From NCBI GenBank assembly GCA_963697205.1, contig CAVONB010000014.1, forward strand, positions 62,001 through 126,000: a DNA stretch of 64,000 nucleotides, given 5' to 3'. This document shows positions 17,863 through 27,983 of the stretch, piece after piece (within the stretch, counting starts at the first letter, position 1; the number at the start of each line of letters is the position of its first letter). Source of the DNA: CAVONB01 sp963697205. Lineage in GTDB: Bacteria > Pseudomonadota > Alphaproteobacteria > Rhizobiales > Hyphomicrobiaceae. Both the position numbers and the translations under genes were made by a program. The notes beneath the pieces were generated by a model. It had not been told where the DNA came from. It saw only the letters and a program-made list of their open reading frames with translations, and did no database searches.

Positions 17863-19110
17863 TCACCCGATGTCGGCAGCGGAACCGGCGGGCTTCATGC
17901 CGATCCGGGACTCACGGTCGGCTTCCATCGACGTCATGACGAACCGTCGTCCCGCCCGATCGAGCATGCCCGTCGCCGCGATCGCAACAAGGCACAATCC
18001 GACCAGCGCATAGACACCGATCGCGAAGTCGCCCGTCACATCCTTGAGCAACCCGACGACGAACGCCCCGGAAAGGCCACCGGCGTTGGCACACGTATTA
18101 GAAAATCCGCTGATGAATCCCGCCGAGCTCGATCCGAAGATGCGCACAGGGTATGCGAACATCGGCCCGAACGCGAACTGGATGAAGACCGACACGCCCG
18201 CCACCGTCGCGGTCACCGCAACGAGGCCATCGGCCTCCGTCAACGCCATCAGCAACACCGCCAGCGAGAAGAACGAGATAGAAATGACGACCATCGGCTT
18301 CTGGAACCGGTCGGACAGGTAGCCCCCCACGACGTTGGCCAGCATCGTCACCGCCGAGCCCATCGCCACCAGGCCAGCGGCCAGCGCCAGGGAAAAACCC
18401 TTCTCCGTGACCAGGATCGTCGTCAGCCAGTAGTTCCACGACATCGCCACCGCATGCCGCGAGAAGTGCGTCGTCCCCGCCCACCAGATGACGCTCGACT
18501 TGAGGATACGGCTGATCTCCGCACCGCGCGCGACGTGCGGCGTTTGCGCCTGCTGCGTCCGGCCCACCATCGCATAAGCCAGCGCGATGACGATCACGCT
18601 GGCGCTTGCAGCTGCGAGCAGTCCGCGCCAACCGAGCCACGGCAACATCGCGGGCCCGAACAGATTGATCAGCATGTTCGAGGCAAGGCCGCCGACCAGG
18701 AACAGCCCCGACGCCGTCGCGCGGCGCTGATCGGGAAACTGCGCCTGCATCAGCAGAAGGCCCGGCGCGAACACCAGCGAGCGGAACACGCCCGAGACGG
18801 CCTGGTTGGCGAGCAGCAGATGATAGTTCTCGATGATCGAGAACGTCAGCATCGTCACATTGGTGCCGATGAGACCCAGAATGAACAGCCGCCGCGCGCC
18901 CAGCCGGTCACACAACGTGCCGGCCGGTATCTGCATCAGCGCATAGGTCAGCCCCGAGGCGACGCCAATCATCCCGGCCTGCGAGAAGTTCAGCCCCAGG
19001 TCCTGGCGGATCAGCGGCAACAGCATCGCCACGCCGCCCATGGCGACGGCCTGCGTGCTCTGGCACGCCATCAACAGCGCGATGGTCACGAGCCTCAGCC
19101 GCTCGCTCAT
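17863..19110 (-). CDS. MFS transporter
   Basis: A 415-residue major facilitator with about 12 membrane segments. The loop 2-3 signature is seen in QIPAGTLCDRLGARRLFILG (about 65-84), and the equivalent second-half loop is GGYLSDRFQKPMVV. The start is ATG 19110, just after GGGGTAGGG; a further 22 codons upstream are open but begin within the intergenic gap. It lies 117 bp downstream of the hydantoinase/oxoprolinase fusion gene on the same strand, so uptake of a cyclic amide, or of another substrate of that enzyme, is a reasonable guess (inference). Confidence 0.88.
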   Translation of the reverse strand: MSERLRLVTIALLMACQSTQAVAMGGVAMLLPLIRQDLGLNFSQAGMIGVASGLTYALMQIPAGTLCDRLGARRLFILGLIGTNVTMLTFSIIENYHLLLANQAVSGVFRSLVFAPGLLLMQAQFPDQRRATASGLFLVGGLASNMLINLFGPAMLPWLGWRGLLAAASASVIVIALAYAMVGRTQQAQTPHVARGAEISRILKSSVIWWAGTTHFSRHAVAMSWNYWLTTILVTEKGFSLALAAGLVAMGSAVTMLANVVGGYLSDRFQKPMVVISISFFSLAVLLMALTEADGLVAVTATVAGVSVFIQFAFGPMFAYPVRIFGSSSAGFISGFSNTCANAGGLSGAFVVGLLKDVTGDFAIGVYALVGLCLVAIAATGMLDRAGRRFVMTSMEADRESRIGMKPAGSAADIG

Positions 19111-19227
19111 TTTCCCTACCCCGCACCGCTCACGCGTCCCGGCATCGTCCGAAATACCGCCGCTCCGCATGCGCACGCCCGATCGCCCGCATGGCGTGCG
19201 CGCCGCCCCACCTCCAGGGCGCCCGCT

Positions 19228-22200
19228 TCATCGCGCCCCGTAGCCGCCGCCCGTCGGCGAGATGATGATCACCGCCTCGCCGGGCTCCAGCACCGTCTGA
19301 TCGCAACCTTCGAGCACGTCCATCCGCCCGTCATTGCGCCGCACCAGATTGCGGCCACACTCCCCGGGCGACCCGCCGGCGAGCCCAAAGGGCTGCACCT
19401 TCCGGAAGCTCGACAGGATGGCGCAATCCATGCGCTCCAGGAAGCGAATCCGTCTGTACGTGCCGTCGCCCGCCGACCACCGCCCCTTGCCGCCCGACCC
19501 GCGCCGGATGGAGAACTCCTCAAGCAACACAGGATAGCGCAACTCCAGGATCTCGGGATCCGTCAGTCGCGTATTGGTCATATGCACATGGACGCCCGCC
19601 GTACCGTCGAAGCCAGGCCCTGCCGGGCTCCCCGAGCAGATCGTCTCGTAATACTGGTAGCGCGCGTTGCCGAACGTCAGGTTGTTCATCGTACCTTGCG
19701 ACGCTCCCATCGCATCGAGCGCAGCGAACAGGCAGTTGGTCACGATCTGACTGGTCTCGACGTTCCCCGCCACCACCGCCGCGGGATACGCGGGCTTCAG
19801 CATCGAGCGCTCGGGGATGACGATGTCGATCGGCTTCAGGCATCCCGCGTTCATCGGGATCGGCTCATCGACCATGACGCGGAAGACATAGAGCGTCGCC
19901 GCCCGGGTCACCGGTTCCGGCGCGTTGAAGTTGTTGGCCGGCGACGGCGACGTGTCCGAGAAATCGACGCGCGCCGTCCGCTTCTCCCGGTCGACCGTGA
20001 TCTTCACGTCGACGTGCGTGCCCTGATCCATCTCCACACGGAACTGACCGTCCTTCAGACGCGTCAGCAACCGGCGGACACTTTCCTCCGCGTTGTCCTG
20101 CACATGACCCATGTACGCCTTGACCACGTCGAGGCCGAAATGCGCGACCATCCGCTCGAGCTCGAAGACGCCCTTCGCGTTCGCCGCCACGTGCGCCTTC
20201 AGGTCGGCGATGTTCTTGTCGGGCATACGCGCGGGATGCGTAGCCCCCGACAGCAGCGCGTGTGCCTCCGCTTCGAGAAACCGGCCGCGGTCGACGAGCT
20301 TGAAGTTGTCGATGTAGACGCCTTCTTCCTCGATCGTCGTCGCGCGCGGCGTCATCGAACCCGGTGTCAGCCCGCCGATGTCCTCGTGATGACCACGGCT
20401 TGCGACATAGAACAGGATCTCCGGCGCCACCGAAGTCCCACCAAACACCGGCGTCACCACGGTGATGTCGGGCAGATGCGTGCCGCCATTGTAGGGCGCG
20501 TTCAGCATGTAGACGTCGCCAGGATGCATGCGGCCGTCATTGAGCCGGATCACCGTCTCCACCGAGCGGTCCATCGATCCAAGGTGCACCGGCATGTGCG
20601 GCGCGTTGGCGACCAGTTGGCCCTGCGCGTCGAACACCGCGCACGAGAAGTCGAGCCGCTCCTTGATGTTCACCGACTGCGCCGTGTTTCGCAGTTGCTC
20701 GCCCATCTGCTCGGCAATCGACATGAACAGGTTGTTGAACACCTCCAGCAGCACCGGATCTGCGGTCTTGCCCAGCCTCTCGCGCTGACGCGCCACCGTG
20801 CGCGTGAGCACGAGATCGTTGCGCGCCGACACTTCGAGCGTCCAGCCGGGCTCCACGACCACTGTCTGATGCGGCTCGATGACGAGCGCGGGCCCGGCAA
20901 TCCGCTGGCCCAACGACAGTGCCTCCCGGCGATGCACGTCGGCTTCGTGCCAGGCCTTGCCCGAGAACAGCCGGGCACGTTCAACACGCCCAGTGCCCTG
21001 CGACGGGCCCGCCTCGAGCGAGATCGTCGAGCCGCCGACATCGACGCGCGCGCCGCCGCCGATCGCCTCGACCTCGATCTGTGCGATGAACACACGCTTT
21101 TCCGGCGACACGAAACCGAACCGCCGCCGATGCTCGGCTTCGAAATCGCGGCGCATCAACTCCGGTTCGTCGAGCAGCACCGCCAGCGCCGTATCCGTGC
21201 CCTCGTAGCGCAGGTGAAGCCACGTCGTGGTCGCCACGTCGGTCGCCTCGACACCCTGGGCGACGAACTCGTCGGTCGCCGCGTCCACCAGTTCGAACCC
21301 GAGGCTTTCCACGCTGCGCAGGGTTGCGCCGTCGAGGACGGCCTCCACCGACTGCTGACGACTCGCGCGGATGTCGGCAAGCCCCATGCCGTAGGCCGAC
21401 AACAGCCCCGACAGCGGATGGATCTGCACCCTCTCCATGCCGAGCGTGTCGGCGATCAGGCACGCATGCTGCCCGCCGGCCGAGCCGAAGCACTGCAACG
21501 TGTACTCGGTGACGTCGTAGCCGCGCTGCACGGAGATCTTCTTGATCGCGTTCGCCATGTTCTCGACCGCAATGCGAATGAACCCGTCCGCGACCTCCTC
21601 CGCAGAGCGTCCGTCGCCGATCTCGGCGGCCAGCGCCGCGAACGCGGTGCGGACCGCCTCGGTGTCGAGCGGCTGATCGCGGCCCGCCCCGAAGATCGCC
21701 GGAAAGAACGAGGCCTGCAGCTTGCCGACCATGACGTTGGCATCGGTCACCGTCAGCGGCCCGCCGCGCCGGTAGCACTTCGGACCCGGATTGGCGCCCG
21801 CGCTGTCGGGCCCGACGCGAAACCGCGTGCCGTCGAAATGCAGGATCGATCCGCCGCCCGCCGCCACCGTGTGGATGCGCATCATCGGAACGCGCATGCG
21901 CACGCCCGCCACTTCCGTCTCGAACGCGCGCTCGTAGTCGCCGGCGAAGTGCGACACGTCCGTCGACGTGCCACCCATGTCGAAGCCGATCACCTTCTCG
22001 AAGCCGGCGAGCCGCGCCGTCTCCGCCATGCCGACGATGCCGCCAGCCGGCCCCGACAGGATCGCATCGCGCCCCTGGAACAGCTCGGCAGCCTTCAGCC
22101 CGCCCGACGACGCCATGAACAGAATGCGCGGCCGCTTGTCTTCCCCTCCCCCTTGCGGGGAGGGGGCAGGGGTGGGGGTCGAAGGTCCGCTGGAGCCATC

Positions 22201-22936
22201 AGCCGCGGGCGAAACCGACAGCGCCTGTTCGACGCGCTCCACGTAGCGCCGCAGGATCGGCGACAGGTAGGCGTCCGCCACCGTCGTGTCGCCGCGCCCC
22301 ACGATCTTGATCAGCGGCGACACCTCGTGACTGACGGAGACCTGCGCGAAGCCGGCCGCGCGCGCGATGTCCGCCGCACGTTGCTCGTGGGCGGGATGCG
22401 CATAGGCGTGCATCAGCACAATGGCGACGGCCGGGAATGCCGGCCGCGCGTGCCTCCGCCAGGTCGGCAGCCAACCGCGCCTCGTCGAGCGGGGTTTCCA
22501 CCGTGCCATCGGTGCGCAGGCGCTCGTCCGCCTCGATGACGCGCTCGTAGAGCATCTCCGGCTTGACGATCTGCTTGGCGAAGATGTCCGGGCGCGCCTG
22601 ATAGCCGATCTCGATCTGGTCCTTCAGGCCTTTGGTGATGACCAGCACCGTCCGCTCGCCCTTGCGCTCGAGCAGCGCGTTGGTGGCGACCGTCGTGCCC
22701 ATCTTCACACTCGAAATACGGTCCGCCGGAATTGGCGCATCGGAAGCGACCTCGAGAAACTGGCGGATGCCTTCCAGCGCCGCGTCCTGGTAGGCCTCCG
22801 GGTTCTCCGACAAGACTTTCCTGGCGTGCACCCGCCCGTCAGGCGCCCGCGCCACGACATCGGTGAACGTGCCGCCACGGTCGATCCAGAAGTCCCACCG
22901 GCCCGGCCTGTCGCTGCGCGTGCGTCCATCGGACAT
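19228..22936 (-). CDS. Hydantoinase/5-oxoprolinase HyuA-HyuB fusion (one frameshift)
   Basis: A fusion of about 1235 residues: a HyuA-type ATP-dependent half (N-terminal GGTFTDVVA, nucleotide-binding GFDMGGTSTDVSHF) and a HyuB-type half beginning near DPVLLEVFNNLFMSIAEQMG and ending GGGYGAR. 5-Oxoprolinases and N-methylhydantoinases cleave cyclic amides at the expense of ATP; acetophenone and acetone carboxylase subunits are relatives, so the substrate is open. The first 165 residues are in a different frame from the rest: removing one base in CCGG near 22431-22434 joins AGIP to AVAIVLMHAYAHP. An unusual Pro/Gly-rich insert encoded by a palindromic repeat (22143-22178) lies between YVERVEQAL and RPRILFMASSGG. 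GAAGGGACC precedes ATG 22936. Confidence 0.88.
22143..22178. repeat. GC-rich palindromic element inserted in frame
   Basis: CCCCTCCCC (22143-22151) and GGGGAGGGG (22157-22165) form a 9-bp palindrome with a 5-base loop, followed by CAGGGGTGGGGG. Read on the minus strand it encodes PTPAPSPQGGGE inside the oxoprolinase, at a place where relatives lack the segment. Dispersed repeats of this composition are common in alphaproteobacterial genomes. The whole insert, with its flank, is about 26 codons and keeps the frame. Confidence 0.6.
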
Positions 22937-23065
22937 GCTTTGGTCCCTTCGTATCTTCCCGCGGCTGCGCCCGTCACTCGCCAGCGTCAGCTTACTCGCT
23001 TATAACGAGCTTGCGCCCGGGTATGACGGGGAGTTTGAAGGCTATCCCTAGCGGCGGGCAGGAAA

Positions 23066-24112
23066 ATGCGTCTCTGCCGCAAGCCCCGCCGCCCTTGCGG
23101 CCACACCTCGGCTCGTGCGGGCCCTGACGGATCGAGACGGCGTGTTCCCGTGAGACCGAGCCAGCGAGCCAGTGCCTTTCGTGTTCGGGCGACCGTAGCG
23201 GTCGCCCTGGCTGTCTTCGGCGCATCCCTCCCGGCAACCGCTGGGGACGTTGAGTGGCGCCTCATGGTCGCCCCCCGCGTGGTCGCCCCCCCCGCTCCCG
23301 CCGCTGGCCCCGCCACCACGGCAGCTGCCCTTTCGACCCTGGCCGCCGAGGTGGAACGCTCAACCGCCGGCGGCCTGCGCATCGTGCCTGCAGCACCACC
23401 CGCCACCGCCGGACAAACGAGCGAGGCCAGCCGCGCCGTCCGCGCCGGCAAGGCAGCCATGGCACTCCTGCGGATACGCGACGAGGCCGACCGCGCCGCA
23501 CTCTATGCCTTCGATCTCATCCCCGGCCTGCTGGCGCCCGCCGCAGCAGGCGACGACCGCCCCGCCCGGCTCGCCACCGCCGCCCGCGACCTGATCGCGC
23601 GCCGGCTTGCCGAGGACGGCCTCGTCCTGCTGGCCTGGGCGCCATTGGCAACCGAGGTTCTGGCCGTGGCACGGCCCTTGCCGCTACCCGACGCACGTAC
23701 CGATTGGCACCTCGCACTGCCACCACGCCCCGACGCAGCACTTCGCCGGCTCGCCGACCTGCTGCGGCCCGCCCCCAACGCGGCCGCCCCACCTGCCGCC
23801 ACCCTCGCCGTCATGCCCCAGGGCGCCGGGCGCGATCCCGCAGGCAACGTGCTGGAGATCCCCCTGAGGCAACAGCGGCTGGCACTCGTGGCTGCACGGC
23901 AGCCCTTCGACGCCTTGCCAGCCGCCCACCGCGATGCCCTGAGCGCCGCCGCCCGCCTATTCGAACAGGCCATCGAGTCCGCCTCAGTGACCAAGACGCC
24001 GCCACAGCCCAAATGGCTGTCCGATGCCGCTCGACAACTCTTGCGGGAGTGGGCCATTGGCGCGGGCGCCGATGGCCGGTTGCTGCTGGAACTCTACGAG
24101 CGGCCACTTTAA
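23066..24112 (+). CDS. Divergent DctP-like secreted protein
   Basis: Up to 348 residues, rich in Ala, Pro and Arg, with a hydrophobic stretch VAVALAVFGASLPATAG near 43-59 that looks like a signal peptide. The mature part resembles a weakly conserved TRAP binding protein: a segment TLAAEVERSTAGGLRIV like the DctP block after the first strand, a central AALYAFDLIPGLLAP, and DALPAAHRDALSAAARLFEQ, the usual DctP C-terminal pattern. The start is uncertain: ATG 23066 follows CAGGA closely but gives a long Arg-rich leader; GTG 23150 gives a normal signal peptide. It precedes the TRAP genes by 72 bases. I infer a diverged TRAP binding protein or accessory; ligand residues are not recognisable. Confidence 0.6.
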   Translation: MRLCRKPRRPCGHTSARAGPDGSRRRVPVRPSQRASAFRVRATVAVALAVFGASLPATAGDVEWRLMVAPRVVAPPAPAAGPATTAAALSTLAAEVERSTAGGLRIVPAAPPATAGQTSEASRAVRAGKAAMALLRIRDEADRAALYAFDLIPGLLAPAAAGDDRPARLATAARDLIARRLAEDGLVLLAWAPLATEVLAVARPLPLPDARTDWHLALPPRPDAALRRLADLLRPAPNAAAPPAATLAVMPQGAGRDPAGNVLEIPLRQQRLALVAARQPFDALPAAHRDALSAAARLFEQAIESASVTKTPPQPKWLSDAARQLLREWAIGAGADGRLLLELYERPL

Positions 24113-24183
24113 CTAAAAACTCAAGCGCGCACTTTATGATGCATTGCTCACTGTAAGGCGCGTCCCGTGGCGCGCCCGCCTAG

Positions 24184-24753
24184 GTGTGCGACCGGAAAGT
24201 ACCCGCGACCGTGAGGAAGGCACTCGACAGCCTGTATATGGCAACTGGCTATCTGGCCGGCGGCTTCCTCGTCGTCGTCTTCGCGCTGATGATGATCATG
24301 TCCGTCGGCCGCCAATTCGGCCTCAACGTGCCCGCGGGCGACGACTTCGCCTCCTGGGCGATGGCCGCCATGGCATTCCTTGGCCTGGCCCACACCTTCA
24401 AGTCGGGCGAGCTCATCCGCATGGGCGCCGTGATCGACCGCCTGCGTGGCCGCACGCGCCGCATCGCGGAGACCATCGTCCTCGTTCTGGGCAGCCTGAT
24501 CGCCGGCTATCTCGCCTGGTTCGCAGCCAACATGGTCTACGAGAGCTGGCTCTTGAACGACATGTCGAACGGCGTCGTCGCCGTGCCGCTGTGGATCCCG
24601 CAGATCGCCTTCGCGTTCGGCACGATCGTCCTGCTCGTGGCGCTGCTGGACGAGCTTTACTACGTCGCGACCGGCCATGCGCCGCGCTACGCCAAGGAGC
24701 CGCCCAAGACGCGCGAGGACGTCATCGAGCGCGCGGCGGCGGGGAATCTGTAG
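24184..24753 (+). CDS. TRAP transporter small permease, DctQ family
   Basis: About 180-189 residues with four membrane segments, the pattern of DctQ, the small integral subunit of tripartite ATP-independent periplasmic transporters. Family landmarks are SVGRQFGLNVPAGDDFASWAM (about 39-59) and the AHTFKSGELIRMGAVIDRL loop. Two GTG starts are possible: 24184, or 24211 (encoding VRKALDSLYM) which has GGAAAG upstream and is the more natural. It overlaps nothing and is followed two bases after its stop by dctM. Confidence 0.87.
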   Translation: MCDRKVPATVRKALDSLYMATGYLAGGFLVVVFALMMIMSVGRQFGLNVPAGDDFASWAMAAMAFLGLAHTFKSGELIRMGAVIDRLRGRTRRIAETIVLVLGSLIAGYLAWFAANMVYESWLLNDMSNGVVAVPLWIPQIAFAFGTIVLLVALLDELYYVATGHAPRYAKEPPKTREDVIERAAAGNL

Positions 24754-24755
24754 TC

Positions 24756-26067
24756 ATGTCGCTGGAGCTGATCGAGGTCGCCCTGCTGCTCGTCGCGGTG
24801 CTTGGCATCGTGCTCGTTGCCGGTCTTTGGATCGGCATGGCGCTGATGCTGTGCGGCTTCGCGGCCATGATGATGGTCGCCAACGTGCCGATCGGCAGCG
24901 TTCTGGCGACGACGACCTGGAGCGCCAATGCCTCCTGGACGCTGGCCGCCTTGCCGCTGTTCATCTGGATGGGCGAAATTCTCTTCCGTACACGGTTGTC
25001 GGAGGATCTGTTCCGCGGCGTCGCGCCGTGGGTCAACCGCCTCCCCGGCCGCCTGCTGCACGTCAACGTCATCGCCTGCGGTATCTTCGGAATGGTGTCG
25101 GGCTCCTCGGCCGCGACCTGCGCGACGATCTCCAAGATCGCGCTGCCCGAATTGGAAAAGCGCGGCTACGACAGCTCCATGGCCATCGGCTCGATGGCGG
25201 GATCCGGCACGCTCGGGTTGCTCATTCCACCGTCCATCATCATGATCGTCTACGCCGTTCAGGCGGAGGTGTCGCTCGTCCAGATGTTCCTGGCCGGCTT
25301 CCTGCCAGGTCTGGTCGTGATGATTCTGTATTGCGGCTACATCGCGCTGTGGGCGCTGATGAACCCGTCCCGCCAGCCGCCGCCAGAGCCGCACATGAGC
25401 TTTCGCCAGAAGCTCGCCCACACCGCCAGCCTGCTGCCGACGCTGGCCCTGATCGCCTTCGTGTTCGCGGCACTGATTCTTCGGGCTTGCAACGGCAACC
25501 GAGTGCGCGGCATGGGGTGTAGCCGGCGCATTGGCCATTGCCTGGAAGCAGGGCGCGCTCACGCGCGAAAGTTTCTGGGGAAGCGTGATGGGGGCCACGC
25601 GCACGACGGTGATGATCATGCTGATCCTGGCCGGCGCCGCATTCATGTCGGCCGCGATGGCCTACACCCACATCCCCGCCGCGATTGCCGAGGGCGTGGC
25701 CTCGCTCAATCTCAGCCCTTACATGCTGATCGCAGCATTGACGATCATCTATGTGATTCTAGGGATGTTTCTCGACGGCATCTCGATGATCGTTCTGACC
25801 ACGGCCATCGTCCTTCCGCTGGTTCAGAAAGCGGGCTTCGATCTGATCTGGTTCGGCATCTTCGTGGTCATCGTCGTCGAGATGGCGCAGATCTCGCCGC
25901 CGGTCGGCTTCAACTTGTTCGTGCTGCAGTCGATGACCGGCAAGGACAGCTGGACTGTTGCACGCGCCACGATTCCATTCTTCCTATTGCTTGTTGCTTC
26001 CGTGGCGATCATAACGGCATTTCCGAAGGTGGCTCTATACCTGCCCAGGCTGGTGTTTGCGGGATAG
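24756..26067 (+). CDS. TRAP transporter large permease, DctM family (one frameshift)
   Basis: The large membrane subunit of the TRAP transporter, about 436 residues with 11-12 membrane segments. The family stretch GMVSGSSAATCATISKIALPE and GSGTLGLLIPPSI are in the first frame; LGMFLDGISMIVLTTAIVLP and EMAQISPPVGFNLFV are in the second. The frames join if one base is removed near 25482, giving ALILGLATATECAAWGVAGA, which matches the conserved TEAAA-type helix. So the gene is very probably intact. It probably exchanges sodium ions for a carboxylate-type solute supplied by the DctP protein encoded downstream. Confidence 0.88.
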
Positions 26068-26104
26068 AGCCGCTCATTGCGAGAGCGAAGGGGAGATACC
26101 GCTC

Positions 26105-27094
26105 ATGTCCACCGCTTCCAGGCTGATGCTCTGGGCAGCATGCGCCATGACGGCCGCGATCGGGTCCGTCTTTCCGGCCGCGGCGCAAGTCAAATGGAAC
26201 CTTCCTGCCGCCTATCCTGCGACGAACTACCATTCCGAGAACTTGGCGCAATTCGCAAAGGACGTCGCTGCCGCCACCAACGGCAAGCTCGACATCACCG
26301 TCCATGCCGGCGCGTCGCTCTTCAAAGCGCCCGAGATCAAGCGCGCCGTTGCCACCGGTCAGGCTCAGATCGGCGAGGTGCTGATCTCGATCCACGAGAA
26401 CGAGTTCCCGATCTTCGGCGTCGACGTTCTGCCCTTCCTCGCCACGAGCTTCCCGGAAGCGCGCAAGCTGTGGAACCTGTCGCGCCCGGCGATCGAAAAG
26501 AAGCTGGCCAGCCAGAATCTGAAGGTCCTGTTCGCCGTGCCGTGGGGCCCGCAGGGCATCTACGCCAAGAAGACGCTCAATTCGCTGGCTGACATGCAGG
26601 GGCTGAAATTCCGCGCCTATAACGCAGGCACCTCGCGCATTGCCGAACTCGCCGGCGCCCAGCCCGTCACGATCCAGGTTGCAGAACTGCCGCAGGCGCT
26701 CGCCACCGGCGTCGTCAACTCGATGATCACCTCAGGCTCGACAGGTTACGACTCCAAGGTCTGGGAAAGCCTCACCCACTGGTACGACACCAAGGCGTGG
26801 ATCCCCAAGAACCTCACCTTCGTCAACAAGCGCGTGTTTGATTCGCTGGACGCCAATACGCGCGAAGCCCTGCTGCGGGCGGCCGGTCAGGCCGAGGAGC
26901 GCGGCTGGCGCATCGCGGAGGAAAAGGCCGGCTGGTACGTCACCCAGCTCAAGGAAAAGGGAATGACGGTCGAGCCGCCCAACGCCCAGTTCGCCGGCGA
27001 GCTGAAGAAGATCGGTGCGCAGTTGACGGTCGATTGGCTCAAGCGCGCCGGCCCCGAGGGCAAGGCGATCGTCGACGCCTTCAACAAGAACTGA
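26105..27094 (+). CDS. TRAP transporter substrate-binding protein, DctP family
   Basis: A 329-residue periplasmic binding protein with a signal peptide cleaved after VFPAAA (about 27). Mature landmarks are the N-terminal block ATNYHSENLAQFAKDVAAAT, the conserved Arg that usually ligates the substrate carboxylate in LKFRAYNAGTSRIAELAGA (about 178-196), and QVAELPQALATGVVNSMI. ATG 26105 has GGGGAG about ten bases upstream. It follows dctM by 37 bases, giving the order DctQ-DctM-DctP. The ligand is unknown, most likely an organic acid. Confidence 0.92.
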   Translation: MSTASRLMLWAACAMTAAIGSVFPAAAQVKWNLPAAYPATNYHSENLAQFAKDVAAATNGKLDITVHAGASLFKAPEIKRAVATGQAQIGEVLISIHENEFPIFGVDVLPFLATSFPEARKLWNLSRPAIEKKLASQNLKVLFAVPWGPQGIYAKKTLNSLADMQGLKFRAYNAGTSRIAELAGAQPVTIQVAELPQALATGVVNSMITSGSTGYDSKVWESLTHWYDTKAWIPKNLTFVNKRVFDSLDANTREALLRAAGQAEERGWRIAEEKAGWYVTQLKEKGMTVEPPNAQFAGELKKIGAQLTVDWLKRAGPEGKAIVDAFNKN

Positions 27095-27151
27095 GCCGGC
27101 ACCGCCGCCTCGGCAGCGCGACAACGGCACGCCGAAACGTAGTCGTATGAT

Positions 27152-27184
27152 GAGGGCCCGGGCCGATAATGGCGCCGGGCCCTC
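27152..27184 (+). terminator. Terminator-like hairpin after TRAP operon
   Basis: GAGGGCCCGG (27152-27161) pairs with CCGGGCCCTC (27175-27184), a 10-bp perfect stem. A short CTCGTTCC follows instead of a T-run. It is placed 58 bases after the DctP stop and before the TerB/J-domain gene. Confidence 0.55.
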
Positions 27185-27287
27185 CTCGTTCCAGAACACC
27201 CCGTCATCGGCCGATTGCGGCTGGACCTTGCCGTCGAAGTCTGCTGCGATAGTCCGCCTCGATCACCACCGGGAATCGACCGACGAC

Positions 27288-27983
27288 ATGCCTTGGCAAA
27301 GCATCAGGCAAGCCCTGGGGCTCAACAAGGGCGGCAGCGTGCGCGCCGCCATCGACACGATGTTGTCCGCCGTCGGCCTGGGGGAAACCAAGGGCGCCCA
27401 CTCCGGCGCCTTCACCATGGCCGTCATCGCGCTGTGCGCGAAGATGGCGAAAGCCGACGGCGTCGTCGTCAACGTCGAAGCGGAAACCTTCGAGCGCCTG
27501 TTCCACGTCCCCCACGACGAGATCGACAACGTGCGGCGCCTGTTCGACCTCGCCAAGGCCGATATTGCCGGCTACGAGTCCTATGCGGACAGGATCGCCA
27601 CCCTCCTGGCCGACGACCGTGACATTTTGCGCGACATTCTCGAGACGCTGTTCCACATCGCCGCCGCCGACGGGATCCTCCACGACGGCGAAGCGCGCTT
27701 CTTGGAAGAGGTCGCCGAACGCTTCGGCATTTCCAAGCGCGAATTCACCGGCATCCGCGCGCTGTTCGTAAAGGACCCGACCAGCCCTTACACCGTGCTC
27801 GACATCGCACCGACAGCGACGAACGAAGAGGTCCGCGCCCGCCACCGCGCACTCGTGCTCGAGCATCATCCCGACCGGCTGATCGCACACGGCGTTCCCG
27901 CGGAATTCATCGACACCGCCGAGCACAAAATGGCCATCATCAACGACGCCTGGGATCGCATCCGCAAGGAGCGCGGGCTGTGA
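27288..27983 (+). CDS. TerB plus J-domain protein (DjlA-like)
   Basis: A 231-residue cytoplasmic protein: an all-helical TerB-like domain (about 35-155, with AVIALCAKMAKADGVV and FHIAAADGILHDGE as the two Asp-rich helix pairs) followed by a C-terminal J domain (about 165-231) with an intact HPD at 194-196 (EHHPDRL). J domains stimulate DnaK ATPase. Unlike E. coli DjlA there is no N-terminal membrane anchor. ATG 27288 begins the similarity. The stop overlaps the start of the amidase gene by four bases (GTGA), so the two are translationally coupled. Confidence 0.88.
   Translation: MPWQSIRQALGLNKGGSVRAAIDTMLSAVGLGETKGAHSGAFTMAVIALCAKMAKADGVVVNVEAETFERLFHVPHDEIDNVRRLFDLAKADIAGYESYADRIATLLADDRDILRDILETLFHIAAADGILHDGEARFLEEVAERFGISKREFTGIRALFVKDPTSPYTVLDIAPTATNEEVRARHRALVLEHHPDRLIAHGVPAEFIDTAEHKMAIINDAWDRIRKERGL

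Noticed and set aside
18454..22539. A 1361-codon open frame on the plus strand
   Set aside because: It is antisense to the MFS and oxoprolinase genes, composed mainly of Arg, His and Pro as expected from mirrored GC-rich codons, and shows no family motif.
22937..23065. Possible small gene in the gap before the DctP-like gene
   Set aside because: No start with a ribosome-binding site and no conserved sequence in 129 bases; it is a divergent promoter region.
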